Counted from the stretch's first letter, positions 1-9,714 are shown. The stretch is 64,000 bases of DNA from Gemmatimonadaceae bacterium (GCA_036496605.1 DASXKV010000051.1:1-64000), one strand, 5' to 3'. Program-made: numbers and translations. Notes: generated by a model from the sequence alone, not told the origin.

Positions 1-1
1 C

Positions 2-958
2 GTCGGGGTCGACTCGAGCTACTTCCGCATCATGAACCTCAAGCTGGACGAAGGCGCCAATTTCGCGCTTCGGCAATACCAGGCCGCGTCGTCGGTCACG
101 ATCATCGGCCAGGGCGTGAAGTCGCGCTTCTTCACGACGGAGGAGCCGATCGGTCGTACGATCAAGGTCGGCAATCAATGGTTGACCGTCGTCGGTCTGC
201 TCGAGGACCGCAAGGTCTCCGCCGACGTCTCGCAGCGGTTAGGCATTCGCGACGCCAATATGGACGTCTACGTTCCGCTGCCGACGATGCTGCTCCGCTT
301 TCGGAATCGGGCCGAGGTGACGCAGGAAGAGATGGAGCTCGCAGCGCGCGAGTTCAGTCAACCCGACTCCTCCGAGACGGACGATCAGCGCGCCGAGAAG
401 CGCAACTACAACCAGCTCGACAAGGTCGTGGTGCAGGTGGATCGCGCCGCGGTCGTGCCATCGGTGGCGGACATTGTTCAGCGTCTGCTCAAGCGGCGCC
501 ACAACGAGGTCATCGACTTCGAGATCACCGTCCCCGAGCTGCTGCTCAAGCAGGAGCAACGGACAAAAACGATCTTCAACATCGTGCTCGGCGCCATCGC
601 GTCGATCTCGCTCGTCGTCGGTGGGATCGGCATCATGAACATCATGCTCGCATCGATTCTCGAGCGCATCAAGGAGATCGGCGTGCGTCGAGCCGTTGGC
701 GCAACGCAGCGAGATGTGCTCGCGCAATTCCTGAGCGAGGCGGTGATGATCAGCCTCGCCGGTGGTCTCGCCGGGATCATCACCGGCGCGATCCTGAGCT
801 CGATCATCGAACATGCGGCGAAGATTCACACGATCGTCTCGCCTTTGTCCGTCGTCGTCGCTTTTGGGGTGTCGGTCGCCGTCGGCCTCTTGTTCGGCAT
901 CGTTCCCGCCTGGCGCGCCGCGCGCCAGGATCCCGTCGTGTGCCTTCGCTACGAGTAG
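2..958 (+). CDS. MacB-like ABC transporter permease (C-terminal part, cut by window edge)
   Basis: Inner-membrane permease of the MacB/FtsX family, which couples a cytoplasmic ATPase to periplasmic export of drugs, peptides or lipoproteins. The frame is open from the first bases, so the true start lies upstream; about 318 residues are visible. The first ~180 residues are the periplasmic core. Three membrane segments then follow, near residues 190-220, 240-265 and 285-305, with the family's cytoplasmic loop ERIKEIGVRRAVGAT between the first two. It ends in the usual short tail after PAWRAARQDP. A TolC-type gene begins 33 nt downstream, so this is probably the end of an efflux operon. An ATPase and adaptor are expected to the left of the window. 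Confidence 0.9.
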   Translation, partial: VGVDSSYFRIMNLKLDEGANFALRQYQAASSVTIIGQGVKSRFFTTEEPIGRTIKVGNQWLTVVGLLEDRKVSADVSQRLGIRDANMDVYVPLPTMLLRFRNRAEVTQEEMELAAREFSQPDSSETDDQRAEKRNYNQLDKVVVQVDRAAVVPSVADIVQRLLKRRHNEVIDFEITVPELLLKQEQRTKTIFNIVLGAIASISLVVGGIGIMNIMLASILERIKEIGVRRAVGATQRDVLAQFLSEAVMISLAGGLAGIITGAILSSIIEHAAKIHTIVSPLSVVVAFGVSVAVGLLFGIVPAWRAARQDPVVCLRYE

Positions 959-990
959 CGCGGGCAGTCGTCTCTCGAGCCTAACGACAC

Positions 991-2511
991 ATGTTGTCAC
1001 TCTCTCGCCGCGCGTGCGTCCTGGTGCCGCTCGCCCTGTTCGCGCTCCCGTCGGGCGATGCGCTGGCGCAACAGCCGGTCACGGCCCCTTGTCCCCCCGG
1101 AAGGATCGTCGCTTCCGGATGCCCCGCTGGCTCGCTCAATCTCGCCGACGCCGTCGCGATGGCACAGCGTCAGGGGCTGTCGGCCGAGGCGTCGCGCCAA
1201 ATGCTGGTCGAATCGAGAGCGCGCAACGCCGCCTTCAGGGCGCGCTTGCTGCCGCAGCTGTCCCTGGATGCGATGCCCGCGAATTACAACCGCGGCTTCA
1301 TTCCGGTCGTCCTGCCGACGGGCGAGACACAGTTCGCGTCGCAGAGCCAGAATGAGTCGACGGCGGGCCTCACGGTTTCGCAAGCGCTTCCGTGGATAGG
1401 ATCGACACTCACGGTCGGATCGTACCTCGATCGCCTGGACCTGACGGGCAGCGTGACCAGTCGGACATATAGAACGACTCCGTTCCTCGTGACGCTGCGT
1501 CAGGATTTACTCAAGCCGCGCGAGCTGCTCTGGGACACTCGGTCGCAGGATCTCCGCGCTGGTCTCGCCGAGCGGCAGTATCTGGAGTCGCGAGAGGATT
1601 TGGCGATCAATACCGCCGCGGCATTCTTCGACTATTACGCCGCGACGGTTGCCCTGCGAAATGCGACGTCGAACGTCGCAGTGAACGACACGCTGTACAC
1701 GCTCAACAAGGGCCGCTACGAGGTCGGCAAGATCGGAGAGAATGATCTACTGCAGAGCGAGCTCCAGCTGCTGCGTGCGCGCGCTTCGTTGGACGGTGCG
1801 AAACTCGAGCGCGACCGGAGCGAATCGGCGCTCCGGCGGCTCGTCAACGTGCATGCAACGGACACGCTCGTCGTCGTTCCGCCGGAGAATGTGTCGACCA
1901 TCGAGGTTGACCCGAGCGTCGCCGTCACGGAAGCGCTCCGCAACAGTAGTGTGGCCGAGCAGGCCGCGCTCGATTCTGTGGTCGCGCGACGCAGCGTCAC
2001 GGAGGCGCGGCTCACCAACGGTTTCGGCGCAACGATCATCGCGAGCTATGGCATGAATCAGACGAACTCCCTGTTCGGCCTTTCCTACGCGTCACCCTTG
2101 CCGCAGCAGGGCTTTCAACTGCACGTGACCATGCCGCTCTTTCAGTGGGGCGGCGGCAGCGCCGACGTTCAAGCGGCGAAGGCCGAGGAGGCTCGGGCCG
2201 CGAGCACGTCACGCGCTCGGCGAGAGCAGGCCGCGGAGGACGCTCGTTATGCAGCGCTCCAACTCACCCAGTCGCAGCGCATGCTCCTCATCGCGGCGAA
2301 GGCAGACACAGTCGCGCAGAAGCGATTCGAGGTCGCCAAGAACCGCTACCTCATCGGGAAGATCGGAGTGAGTGATCTCTACATCGCGCAGAACGAAAAG
2401 GACCAGGCTCTGGACGCGTATGTACAGGCGCTTCGCGGCTATTGGAACAATTACTATCGGCTGCGACGGGTCACGCTGTACGATTTCGAGCAGAAGGCGA
2501 GGGTGCAGTGA
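991..2511 (+). CDS. TolC-family outer membrane efflux protein
   Basis: Outer-membrane channel for tripartite export; 506 residues, normal for the family. A signal peptide occupies about residues 1-27, ending near the ALAQQ cleavage site. Two TolC repeats follow, with the typical Ala/Gln/Arg-rich long helices and the repeated motif of an aromatic or Leu followed by K-N-R-Y in each half (NKGRYEVGKIGENDLL and AKNRYLIGKIGVSDLY). That internal duplication is diagnostic. It lies 33 nt behind a MacB-like permease and most likely serves it. A copy of the dispersed CCTAACG heptamer sits in the gap just before the start codon. Confidence 0.92.
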   Translation: MLSLSRRACVLVPLALFALPSGDALAQQPVTAPCPPGRIVASGCPAGSLNLADAVAMAQRQGLSAEASRQMLVESRARNAAFRARLLPQLSLDAMPANYNRGFIPVVLPTGETQFASQSQNESTAGLTVSQALPWIGSTLTVGSYLDRLDLTGSVTSRTYRTTPFLVTLRQDLLKPRELLWDTRSQDLRAGLAERQYLESREDLAINTAAAFFDYYAATVALRNATSNVAVNDTLYTLNKGRYEVGKIGENDLLQSELQLLRARASLDGAKLERDRSESALRRLVNVHATDTLVVVPPENVSTIEVDPSVAVTEALRNSSVAEQAALDSVVARRSVTEARLTNGFGATIIASYGMNQTNSLFGLSYASPLPQQGFQLHVTMPLFQWGGGSADVQAAKAEEARAASTSRARREQAAEDARYAALQLTQSQRMLLIAAKADTVAQKRFEVAKNRYLIGKIGVSDLYIAQNEKDQALDAYVQALRGYWNNYYRLRRVTLYDFEQKARVQ

Positions 2512-2782
2512 GAGCAGTGGTGTCGCCGCTCTCGAGTCGTTGTCGGACCGCGTGAACTGACTAAGGGGCGGTTTCCGCACTTTATCCGGATCTCGAGCCG
2601 CTGCCATCGGACCACGAGTCGCGGTCATCTGTCCTCGACTCGATGTGACCTAGCGGCCACTCGGTCTACGAAAACCCTCGCTCGTTGCGGCGACATCTCG
2701 ACTCGTGGTCAGCGACGCACGCCTCGGAGTGACGAGACCAGACTCCAGGCTGAGCTGTTCACGACATCGAGAACGGTGACCC
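2512..2782. other. Intergenic stretch with no recognised gene
   Basis: It lies between two convergent genes (tolC-like on plus, phosphoketolase on minus). I see no convincing hairpin followed by a T-run, no tRNA and no short ORF with a ribosome site. It probably only holds the 3' ends of both transcripts. Confidence 0.5.
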
Positions 2783-5254
2783 TTACTTGCCCGCTGCGGG
2801 CGGACCTGGAAGTGTGGAGAAATAGGAAACTTTCGGCTCCTCCGGACCGCGCCTGCCCGTCCATTTCCAATTCTTTATCTCCGGCATGTCGTCCCCGTGC
2901 TCTCGCACGTAATGATGATGCTCCACCAACTTGTCCCGGAGCATCTGCTTGAAGTGCGAGCCGATGCGCGCGAGCCGCGGCACGCGATCGACGACACTGC
3001 CGGCGATGTGGAAGCGATCGAGCTCGTTGAGCACCGTCATATCGAACGGCGTCGTCGTCGTTCCTTCTTCCTGGTAGCCGTGCACGTGGAAATTCGCGTG
3101 GTTGCGGCGACGATACGTGAGTCGGTGAATGAGCGTCGGATACCCGTGGTACGCGAAGATCACCGGACGGTCCGTCGTGAACATCGAGTCGAACTCCGCC
3201 TCCGGCAAACCATGCGGATGCTGCGTCGATGACTGCAACGTCATCAGATCGACGACATTGATCACGCGCAACGCGACGTCGGGGAAATGCCGGCGCAGCA
3301 GGTCGACCGCGGCCAACGTCTCGAGCGTCGGCACATCGCCGGCGCACGCGATCACGGCATCGGGCTCGATGCTCTGATCACTGCTCGCCCAATCCCAGAT
3401 GCCGATACCAACGGTGCAATGGCGAATGGCCGCCGTCATATCGAGATACTGCGGGGCGGGCTGCTTCCCCGCGACGATCACATTGATGTAGTTGCGACTC
3501 CGGAGACAGTGATCGGCCACGGAAAGCAAACAGTTCGCGTCCGGCGGGAGATACACACGTACGATATCGGCCTTCTTGTTGACGACGAGGTCGATGAATC
3601 CCGGATCCTGATGGCTGAAGCCATTGTGATCCTGTCGCCAGACGTGTGACGTCAGCAGATAGTTCAACGACGCGATCGGACGCCGCCAGGGAATGTCGAG
3701 GCACGCCTTGAGCCACTTGGCGTGCTGGTTGAACATCGAGTCGACGATGTGAATGAACGCCTCGTAGCAGGAGAAGAAGCCGTGGCGCCCGGTGAGGAGG
3801 TAGCCCTCGAGCCAACCCTGGCACAGCTGTTCGCTCAGCACCTCCATCACGCGTCCGTCGGCCGAAAGATGTTCGTCCGTCGGCAGAATCTTCTCCATGA
3901 AGACGGTGTTCGTCGCCTCCCACACAGCCGTTAGGCGATTGGACGCGGTCTCATCCGGCCCGAACAGACGAAAGTTGCGTGCCTCGCCACTGAGCGCGAA
4001 GATGTCGCGCAGAAACTCGCCTAACGAGCGTGTGCTCTCGGCGACGCGCTCACCGGGAGCGCTGATCGGCAGCGCGTAATCGCGAAAATCCGGCAGCAAC
4101 AGATCGCGAAGCAGCAAGCCGCCGTTCGCGTGCGGATTCGCTCCCATGCGTCGGTCGCCGCGTGGCGCGAGCCCGGCGAGCTCCGGAATGAGCCTACCCT
4201 CGGCGTCGAACAGCTCCTCTGGGCGATAGCCGCGCATCCACTCTTCGAGCTGCGCGAGGTGCTGCGGTTTGGTGGCAAGCTCGCTCAACGGAACCTGATG
4301 CGCGCGCCACGTGCCCTCCACGGGCTTGCCGTCTACTTCCTTGGGCCCCGTCCAGCCCTTGGGCGTGCGCAATACGATCATTGGCCACACCGGCCTTCCG
4401 GTCGATTTGCGCGCTCGGGCATCATGTTGGATGGCGTGGATCTCGTCGACGATCTCGTCGAGCGTCGCTGCCATCAGCTGATGCATTGCCTCCGGCTCGT
4501 GTCCCTCGACGAAGTAGGGCGTGTAGCCGTAACCCGTCAGGAGTTGCGACAGCTCGTCGTCGTCCATCCTGCCGAGGATCGTTGGATTAGCAATCTTGTA
4601 ACCGTTGAGATGGAGGATCGGGAGGACGGCGCCGTCCCGTGCCGGATCGAGAAACTTGTTCGAGTGCCAGCTCGCGGCCAGCGTGCCCGTCTCGGCCTCG
4701 CCGTCGCCGATGACGCACGAGACGACCAGATCGGGGTTATCGAATGCCGCACCGTACGCGTGAATGAGCGAGTAGCCGAGCTCGCCACCTTCGTTGATCG
4801 AGCCGGGCGTCTCCGGGGCGGCGTGACTCGGGATACCACCGGGAAATGAGAACTGCTTAAAGAGTCGCCGCATGCCTTCGACGCTCTGCGAAATACTCGG
4901 ATAGAACTCGCTGTACGTCCCCTCCAGATATGTGTTGGCGACGATGCCAGGCCCTCCGTGACCTGGCCCTGTTACGTAAATCACATTCAGGTCGCGCTCT
5001 CGTATCAACCGATTGAGATGCACGTATACGAAATTGAGTCCCGGCGTCGTGCCCCAATGTCCGAGCAATCGTGGTTTGACATGCGCCAATGTGAGCGGCT
5101 CGCGCAACAACGGGTTGGCGAGCAGATAGATCTGGCCGACGGAGAGATAATTGGCGGCGCGCCAGTACGCATCGATTCGATGCAGTACGTCATCGGTGAG
5201 CGGACGCGGAATCGTTCGCTCGCTGTGCGGAGTCACGGTGGCGGTTGTCGACAT
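2783..5254 (-). CDS. xfp: Xylulose-5-phosphate/fructose-6-phosphate phosphoketolase
   Basis: Thiamine-diphosphate enzyme splitting xylulose 5-phosphate (and often fructose 6-phosphate) with phosphate into acetyl phosphate plus glyceraldehyde 3-phosphate or erythrose 4-phosphate. The cytosolic product is 823 residues from the chosen ATG, within the family's usual ~790-830. Signatures in order are [28 protein letters not shown], the TPP/Mg loop [16 protein letters not shown], and the C-terminal [13 protein letters not shown]. An in-frame ATG 63 nt upstream exists, but the intervening residues look non-native and a perfect TATAAT sits only 6 nt before the chosen ATG. The gene stands alone on the minus strand. 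Confidence 0.95.
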   Translation of the reverse strand: MSTTATVTPHSERTIPRPLTDDVLHRIDAYWRAANYLSVGQIYLLANPLLREPLTLAHVKPRLLGHWGTTPGLNFVYVHLNRLIRERDLNVIYVTGPGHGGPGIVANTYLEGTYSEFYPSISQSVEGMRRLFKQFSFPGGIPSHAAPETPGSINEGGELGYSLIHAYGAAFDNPDLVVSCVIGDGEAETGTLAASWHSNKFLDPARDGAVLPILHLNGYKIANPTILGRMDDDELSQLLTGYGYTPYFVEGHEPEAMHQLMAATLDEIVDEIHAIQHDARARKSTGRPVWPMIVLRTPKGWTGPKEVDGKPVEGTWRAHQVPLSELATKPQHLAQLEEWMRGYRPEELFDAEGRLIPELAGLAPRGDRRMGANPHANGGLLLRDLLLPDFRDYALPISAPGERVAESTRSLGEFLRDIFALSGEARNFRLFGPDETASNRLTAVWEATNTVFMEKILPTDEHLSADGRVMEVLSEQLCQGWLEGYLLTGRHGFFSCYEAFIHIVDSMFNQHAKWLKACLDIPWRRPIASLNYLLTSHVWRQDHNGFSHQDPGFIDLVVNKKADIVRVYLPPDANCLLSVADHCLRSRNYINVIVAGKQPAPQYLDMTAAIRHCTVGIGIWDWASSDQSIEPDAVIACAGDVPTLETLAAVDLLRRHFPDVALRVINVVDLMTLQSSTQHPHGLPEAEFDSMFTTDRPVIFAYHGYPTLIHRLTYRRRNHANFHVHGYQEEGTTTTPFDMTVLNELDRFHIAGSVVDRVPRLARIGSHFKQMLRDKLVEHHHYVREHGDDMPEIKNWKWTGRRGPEEPKVSYFSTLPGPPAAGK

Positions 5255-5260
5255 GTTTGG

Positions 5261-5266
5261 ATTATA
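5261..5266 (-). promoter_or_regulatory. Perfect -10 box (TATAAT) directly before the phosphoketolase start
   Basis: On the minus strand TATAAT is followed by only six bases and then the ATG at 5254. RNA started from this box would begin at or next to the ATG, giving a leaderless message. No good TTGACA-like -35 is visible at 17 nt. AT-rich sequence here is unusual for this genome. Confidence 0.45.
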
Positions 5267-5430
5267 GCAAAAAAATGTTCGTCGCGTGCGTTGCATCACG
5301 GCGAACTCGTAGCACACGAGGCAAAACGTTTAATCCGTATGCAACGCGATGACGCGCACACCGGGAACGCGTCGATGCGGCTCGTGTCTTGCCTTTCGGT
5401 TGTCGGCAGTCCGATGAATAGGAGCTCCGT

Positions 5431-5595
5431 ATGAGCGACATCACTCGCAGCACGGGAGTCGCGGTGGATCCGGTGCAGGAAGCTCACCGAGTCTTTCATC
5501 GACTGTGGTCCAAGGCGTACGACGCGCCGGGATACGACAAGCGAGAGTGGCTGCGCTTCGAAGAGTTGCTGCGTCAACTGGGACTGCGCATCTGA
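5431..5595 (+). CDS. Small 54-residue protein of unknown function
   Basis: A short ORF running ATG to TGA with a good AGGAG ribosome site about six bases ahead. The protein is soluble, charged and Trp/Arg-rich (VFHRLWSKAYDAPGYDKREW in the middle, ending LLRQLGLRI), with no signal peptide or membrane segment. It is divergent from the phosphoketolase and is followed at once by a hairpin element that could end its transcript. I do not recognise the family. Ribosome site, codon composition and following terminator-like stem support a real gene; its size limits certainty. Confidence 0.55.
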   Translation: MSDITRSTGVAVDPVQEAHRVFHRLWSKAYDAPGYDKREWLRFEELLRQLGLRI

Positions 5596-5706
5596 GTAGA
5601 GGGTAGAGAGTGGAGAGTAGAGGGTGAGAAAAACGAATGGCCGGCACACCAGTGCCGGCCAACGAGTCTACTCTCTACTCCTCACCCCTCTACCCTCCAC
5701 GCTCTA
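5596..5706. repeat. Self-complementary iterated GTAGAGGG-type element with central hairpin
   Basis: The left arm repeats GTAGAGG/GGAGAGT-like units (5596-5629). The right arm (5668-5706) is the imperfect reverse complement, CTCTACTC/CCTCTACCCT. At the centre is a perfect 10-bp stem, TGGCCGGCAC (5638-5647), loop ACCA, GTGCCGGCCA (5652-5661). It lies between convergent genes and may act as a bidirectional terminator. The right arm overlaps the last codons of the minus-strand lipoprotein gene. Confidence 0.6.
5638..5661. terminator. Perfect 10-bp hairpin between convergent genes
   Basis: The stem TGGCCGGCAC/GTGCCGGCCA with a 4-base loop is preceded on the plus strand by an A-run (GAGAAAAACGAA), which reads as a T-run after the stem on the minus strand. 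It is placed to terminate the lipoprotein gene or the 54-residue gene. Confidence 0.5.
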
Positions 5707-6218
5707 GCACTCCGCCTCACGCGATTCGGGTTTCGTTTGAACGAGGGGCGGTGCGCTGCAAGCCACGTTTTTTGATCTGACGTTAGAACTTTCTGAATAT
5801 CTGCACCGAGCTGTTTGTTCGCCGTCATGAGACGTTGCCGAACCGGCGTGGTCTGCGCGAACATCGCGTGCCGTTGGTCGACACTCATGGATTGGCCCGC
5901 CACGCGCGCCGCGCGCATCTGCTTGCCGATCGCCGCCATCGATTGCAGGTCTTGCCGATGAGCCGAGCGATACGCCGTCACGAGCGCCTTGATCTGCGTC
6001 CGCTGCGCATCCGTCAACTGAAGATTCGCCGGCAGTCGCCGAGCGAACATGAAACCTCCGCCCATCATCCCGAATCCATGCCGGCCAAATCCCCATGGGC
6101 CCGGCGCGCCATTCGTGGCGCTGAGGAAATTATCCGGCGCCGGCACCGTCGGCGCCGTCACTTCATTGGCGCACGCCGCCACGGAACCGGCGACGAGCAG
6201 GAGCAGCATGTTCCTCAT
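5682..6218 (-). CDS. Spy/CpxP-like periplasmic lipoprotein with LTXXQ motif
   Basis: Probable lipid-anchored, helical periplasmic protein of 178 residues. The N-terminus MRNMLLLLVAGSVAAC ends in a lipobox cysteine at residue 16. A Gly/Met-rich stretch (GRHGFGMMGGG) leads into the LTXXQ motif LTDAQRTQIKAL, and a second LTSDQKTW motif lies near residue 150. This is the pattern of Spy/CpxP-type envelope-stress chaperones. A GGAGG ribosome site precedes the ATG. The last ~10 residues (ARAWRVEG) are encoded by the right arm of the iterated element, so the native C-terminus may have been extended. Metal or misfolded-protein binding is inferred from the family only. Confidence 0.75.
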   Translation of the reverse strand: MRNMLLLLVAGSVAACANEVTAPTVPAPDNFLSATNGAPGPWGFGRHGFGMMGGGFMFARRLPANLQLTDAQRTQIKALVTAYRSAHRQDLQSMAAIGKQMRAARVAGQSMSVDQRHAMFAQTTPVRQRLMTANKQLGADIQKVLTSDQKTWLAAHRPSFKRNPNRVRRSARAWRVEG

Positions 6219-6322
6219 GTCCTCATCCTCCGATGTGCACCGAGTCGAGTGCGTAAGACGGAGGCTATGAACAAATGTTAGCGTCGGCCAGTGGCTCGTA
6301 GCTGGTTCTTAGTGAATAATCA

Positions 6323-8095
6323 ATGTTACGAACCGCCGACCCAACGTTGATGCTCTCTCGGCTGTACAACCGCGCCACCGGAATGCCGATCTTGATCGGC
6401 CTTCTCGTGGTCACGTTTGCCATTGCGGCGGACCTCGCGCACGAGGCGTGGACCACGGGAGTTTCTCAGCAGCGAACCGCCGAGCGCGCCCTGCGCGATT
6501 TCGTGCGATTCTCCGCGACAAATACGGCATACCAGGCGCAAGCATCGATTGAGCTTGGAGTCCGAACCCTCCTCGGGCCGGTGGCGGCTCGCAGTGCTAG
6601 AGACAGGTCTCCCGCGGCCGAACTAGAAGCATTGGCGGAGAGTGCGGCCCGAATTGTTGAATGCCATTGCGCACCAGTCTTTCGGCCGACCTTCTATTTC
6701 CGTCTCGACCTAGCCTCCGCCGATCTGCGAATCAGCGGCGCCGCGTCTCCCTCGGACGCCGAGCGTCAATGGCTCCGCGACACGATTGCGGTCCACGCTC
6801 GTGCGGTGCGTCACCCTGATTGGGACGTGGCGCTCGTCTACGGCGGCGCAGGCTCGCGGCCCCGAGTCGTTGCATACAGCCTGCGCGGCCCCGCCGCGTA
6901 CGGCCTGGTGAGCGACGTCGGAGCCTTCGGCGACGCGGCCATCGCTCCGGTGGTCCGGACTCGCCCGCGCCCCGATGTCGAGCTCGGCCCGCACGCCGCC
7001 GGCTACGACTCGCTGATGAGAACTTTCATATTGGCCCCGGACGGTCATGCGGTGTACGACGCGAATCCCCGTCGGCCGGAGCTTCGCGTCACGATGGTAC
7101 CGGGCGCTGGACACGAATCGTATACGCCGGGCGCCGAGCCCCTGATCCCGACGACGCTGTTTGCCGATACGGTGCGGCTCGGGCCGCAGTTCGGCGATCT
7201 GCGGCTCGACGTCGCGCTCGCCACGAGTGATCCTGGCGCCCTCATCGCGGGAGGGCTCCCACGGTCGCGGCTCTTCGCGCTGCTCGGATTGCTGGTGTTG
7301 ATGGCTGGCCTCGTGGCCGTCGTCGTGTTGCAGCTCCGGCGCGAGCACGAGCTCGCGCGGCTGCGTGCCGATCTGACCGCCGGAGTGTCGCACGAGCTGC
7401 GCACGCCGCTGGCGCAGATTCTTCTGTTCGGCGAAACGCTGATGCTCGAACGCACGCGCTCGGAGCGCGAGCGCCGTGCGGCCGCCGAGGTGATCGTGCG
7501 CGAGGCGCGCCGGCTCATGCATCTCGTCGAGAATGCGCTGCACTTCACTCGCGCCGACCGCGAGCTCCTGCATCTCTCGCCCGAGTCGATCGATCTGGGT
7601 GAGGCAACGCGCGAGATTCTCGTCAGCTTCGCGCCGCTTGCGTGGACGGCGAAGGTGACGTTGCGCGAGATGATCGACGAATCCGCGACGGCACTTATCG
7701 ATGCCGCCGCCTATCGGCAGATCGTGCTCAACCTGCTGGAGAATGCGATTCGCTACGGGCCCGTTGGCCAGACGGTGACGGTGCGCGTTGAGGGTGTACC
7801 GGATGGCGCGCGCCTCGTCGTCGAGGATGAAGGGCCAGGCATTTCTACCGCCGATCGCGAGCGCGTGTGGGCGCCGTTCGTTCGCCTAACGAATCAGGCT
7901 CGCGGATCGATGGGCACGGGAATCGGTCTGGCGGTGGTCCGCGATCTCACCTCGCGCCACGGCGGCCGCGCCTGGATCGATCGTGCACCATCGGGTGGCG
8001 CTCGGTTCGTCGTCGAGCTTCCGTCGAGTGCGCGGGGCTTGCCGAAAAACTCGGGCCGCGAGGACTCTGTTGGCCCCGCCCACGCCGCACTCTGA
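6323..8095 (+). CDS. Membrane-bound sensor histidine kinase
   Basis: A 590-residue two-component sensor. Membrane segments at about residues 22-37 and 316-336 flank a ~280-residue periplasmic sensor domain that I do not recognise. The kinase core follows directly: phospho-acceptor His357 in SHELRTPLAQ, then the ATPase domain with NLLENAIRYG (N box), EDEGPGIS (G1) and GTGIGLAVV (G2). There is no receiver domain. An in-frame ATG nine codons in is an alternative start. The likely partner is the OmpR-type regulator 1.7 kb downstream, with an amino-acid permease between them, suggesting transporter-linked sensing. Confidence 0.92.
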   Translation: MLRTADPTLMLSRLYNRATGMPILIGLLVVTFAIAADLAHEAWTTGVSQQRTAERALRDFVRFSATNTAYQAQASIELGVRTLLGPVAARSARDRSPAAELEALAESAARIVECHCAPVFRPTFYFRLDLASADLRISGAASPSDAERQWLRDTIAVHARAVRHPDWDVALVYGGAGSRPRVVAYSLRGPAAYGLVSDVGAFGDAAIAPVVRTRPRPDVELGPHAAGYDSLMRTFILAPDGHAVYDANPRRPELRVTMVPGAGHESYTPGAEPLIPTTLFADTVRLGPQFGDLRLDVALATSDPGALIAGGLPRSRLFALLGLLVLMAGLVAVVVLQLRREHELARLRADLTAGVSHELRTPLAQILLFGETLMLERTRSERERRAAAEVIVREARRLMHLVENALHFTRADRELLHLSPESIDLGEATREILVSFAPLAWTAKVTLREMIDESATALIDAAAYRQIVLNLLENAIRYGPVGQTVTVRVEGVPDGARLVVEDEGPGISTADRERVWAPFVRLTNQARGSMGTGIGLAVVRDLTSRHGGRAWIDRAPSGGARFVVELPSSARGLPKNSGREDSVGPAHAAL

Positions 8096-8160
8096 CGAGA
8101 CTCTGACGTTGGCCCGTGCCGTCAGTGCACCGTCGGCGCCGTCAGTTCACGAAACTCTAA
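8088..8160 (+). promoter_or_regulatory. Cluster of short direct repeats before the amino-acid permease
   Basis: ACTCTGACG occurs twice, a third copy reads ACTCTAACG, and between them GCCGTCAGTGCAC (8118-8130) and GCCGTCAGTTCAC (8138-8150) repeat with a 20-bp period. A 20-bp phase places copies on one DNA face, as for dimeric regulator sites. The first copies overlap the end of the kinase gene. The candidate binder is the response regulator encoded downstream. Confidence 0.4.
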
Positions 8161-8253
8161 CGTTGCATAGGAAGGCAAAAACCTGTCGGCACGATCGACG
8201 GCGACGTATCCGTTGTATACAAATCCCCGGGCACACCCCAGCCCCCTCGAATC

Positions 8254-9714
8254 GTGTCTCTCCTTACACGGAAATCTCTCGTCGACCTGCGCGCCGAAGC
8301 GGAGCGCAGCCCCCTCCGCCGATCCCTCGGCCCGCTCAACCTAACGGCGCTCGGCATCGGCTCCATCATCGGGACCGGCATCTTCGTGCTCACCGGCACC
8401 GCGGCCTCGCAGAACGCCGGCCCCTCGCTCGTCCTCTCGATGATCATCTCCGCGGTCGGCTGCGCCTTCGCCGGGCTCTGTTACGCGGAGTTCGCGTCGC
8501 TCGTGCCGGTCGCGGGCAGCGCGTACACGTACGCATACGCGACGGTCGGTGAGATCTTCGCGTGGATCATCGGCTGGGATCTCATTCTCGAATACGCGCT
8601 CAGCGCGTCGACGGTCGCGGTGGGATGGTCCGGGTACTTCGTGAGTCTGTTTCGCGATCTCGGCATCGCGATACCGGCGCAGCTCACTGCTCCGCGCGGC
8701 GTGGTGCTCACGCTCGCCGACGGGTCGATTGCGCACGGCGTCTTCAACGCGCCGGCGGCATTCGTCGTGCTCCTCGTCTCGGCGCTGCTCGTGATCGGCA
8801 TCAGGCAATCGGCTGGCACGAACACCGTGCTCGTGCTCATCAAGTCGCTCGTGCTCGTTCTCTTCGTCGTACTTGGCTGGTCGTACATCCGGCGCGAGAA
8901 TCTCACACCGTTCATTCCACCTAACGAGGGCGGCTTCGGCCACTTCGGGTGGAGTGGCGTGTTGCGTGGCGCCGGCGTGATGTTCTTTGCGTATATCGGC
9001 TTCGACGCCGTGTCCACGGCCGCGCAGGAGGCGAAGCAACCGCAGCGAGACATGCCGATCGGCATCCTCGGGTCGCTCGCGATCTGCACGGTGCTCTACA
9101 TCGCGGTCGCGATCGTCCTCCTCGGGATCGTGAGCTATCATCGGCTGAACGTCGCCGATCCGCTCGCCGTCGGCATCGACGCGACCGGACTGCGCTGGTT
9201 CAGCCCGGTGATCAAGGTCAGCGCGCTTTTCGGCTTGTTCAGCACGATGCTCGTGCAGCTTCTCGCGCAGACGCGAATCTTCTACTCGATGAGCCGCGAC
9301 GGACTTCTTCCGCCCCTCTTTGGCGTCGTGCACCCACGCTTCCGAACGCCCTATCTGAGCACCATCCTCACCGGCGTGATCATTGCCATCGCGGCCGGCC
9401 TGCTTCCAATCGAACTGCTCGGCCAGTTGGTGAGCATCGGCACGCTGCTCGCCTTCGTGCTCGTCTGCATCGGCGTCGTTAGGCTCCGCCGCACCGCGCC
9501 CGACCTCGAGCGTCCTTTTCGCACGCCCTTCGTGCCGACGATCCCGATCCTCGGTGCGGTGATCTGCCTTGTGCAGATGGTCGCCCTGCCGCTCGAGACG
9601 TGGATTCGGCTCGTGGTCTGGCTCGTCACGGGGCTCGTGATCTACTTTGCGTACAGTCGGCGCCGGGCGTACAGGGTTCGCATCGCGCGAGTCGAGGCGG
9701 AGCGGGCGGCGTGA
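8254..9714 (+). CDS. APC-superfamily amino acid permease
   Basis: Inner-membrane secondary transporter, probably for cationic or other amino acids; 486 residues with about twelve hydrophobic segments. The N-terminal signature GIGSIIGTGIFVLTGTAA is the substrate-binding bend of APC helix 1. The helix-6 motif FFAYIGFDAVSTAAQE and the conserved loop QTRIFYSMSRDGLLP also fit the cationic amino acid transporter branch. It starts at GTG. A short extra loop after residue 145 is normal for this branch. It is placed between a sensor kinase and its probable response regulator, which suggests that uptake and sensing are linked. Confidence 0.92.
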   Translation: MSLLTRKSLVDLRAEAERSPLRRSLGPLNLTALGIGSIIGTGIFVLTGTAASQNAGPSLVLSMIISAVGCAFAGLCYAEFASLVPVAGSAYTYAYATVGEIFAWIIGWDLILEYALSASTVAVGWSGYFVSLFRDLGIAIPAQLTAPRGVVLTLADGSIAHGVFNAPAAFVVLLVSALLVIGIRQSAGTNTVLVLIKSLVLVLFVVLGWSYIRRENLTPFIPPNEGGFGHFGWSGVLRGAGVMFFAYIGFDAVSTAAQEAKQPQRDMPIGILGSLAICTVLYIAVAIVLLGIVSYHRLNVADPLAVGIDATGLRWFSPVIKVSALFGLFSTMLVQLLAQTRIFYSMSRDGLLPPLFGVVHPRFRTPYLSTILTGVIIAIAAGLLPIELLGQLVSIGTLLAFVLVCIGVVRLRRTAPDLERPFRTPFVPTIPILGAVICLVQMVALPLETWIRLVVWLVTGLVIYFAYSRRRAYRVRIARVEAERAA

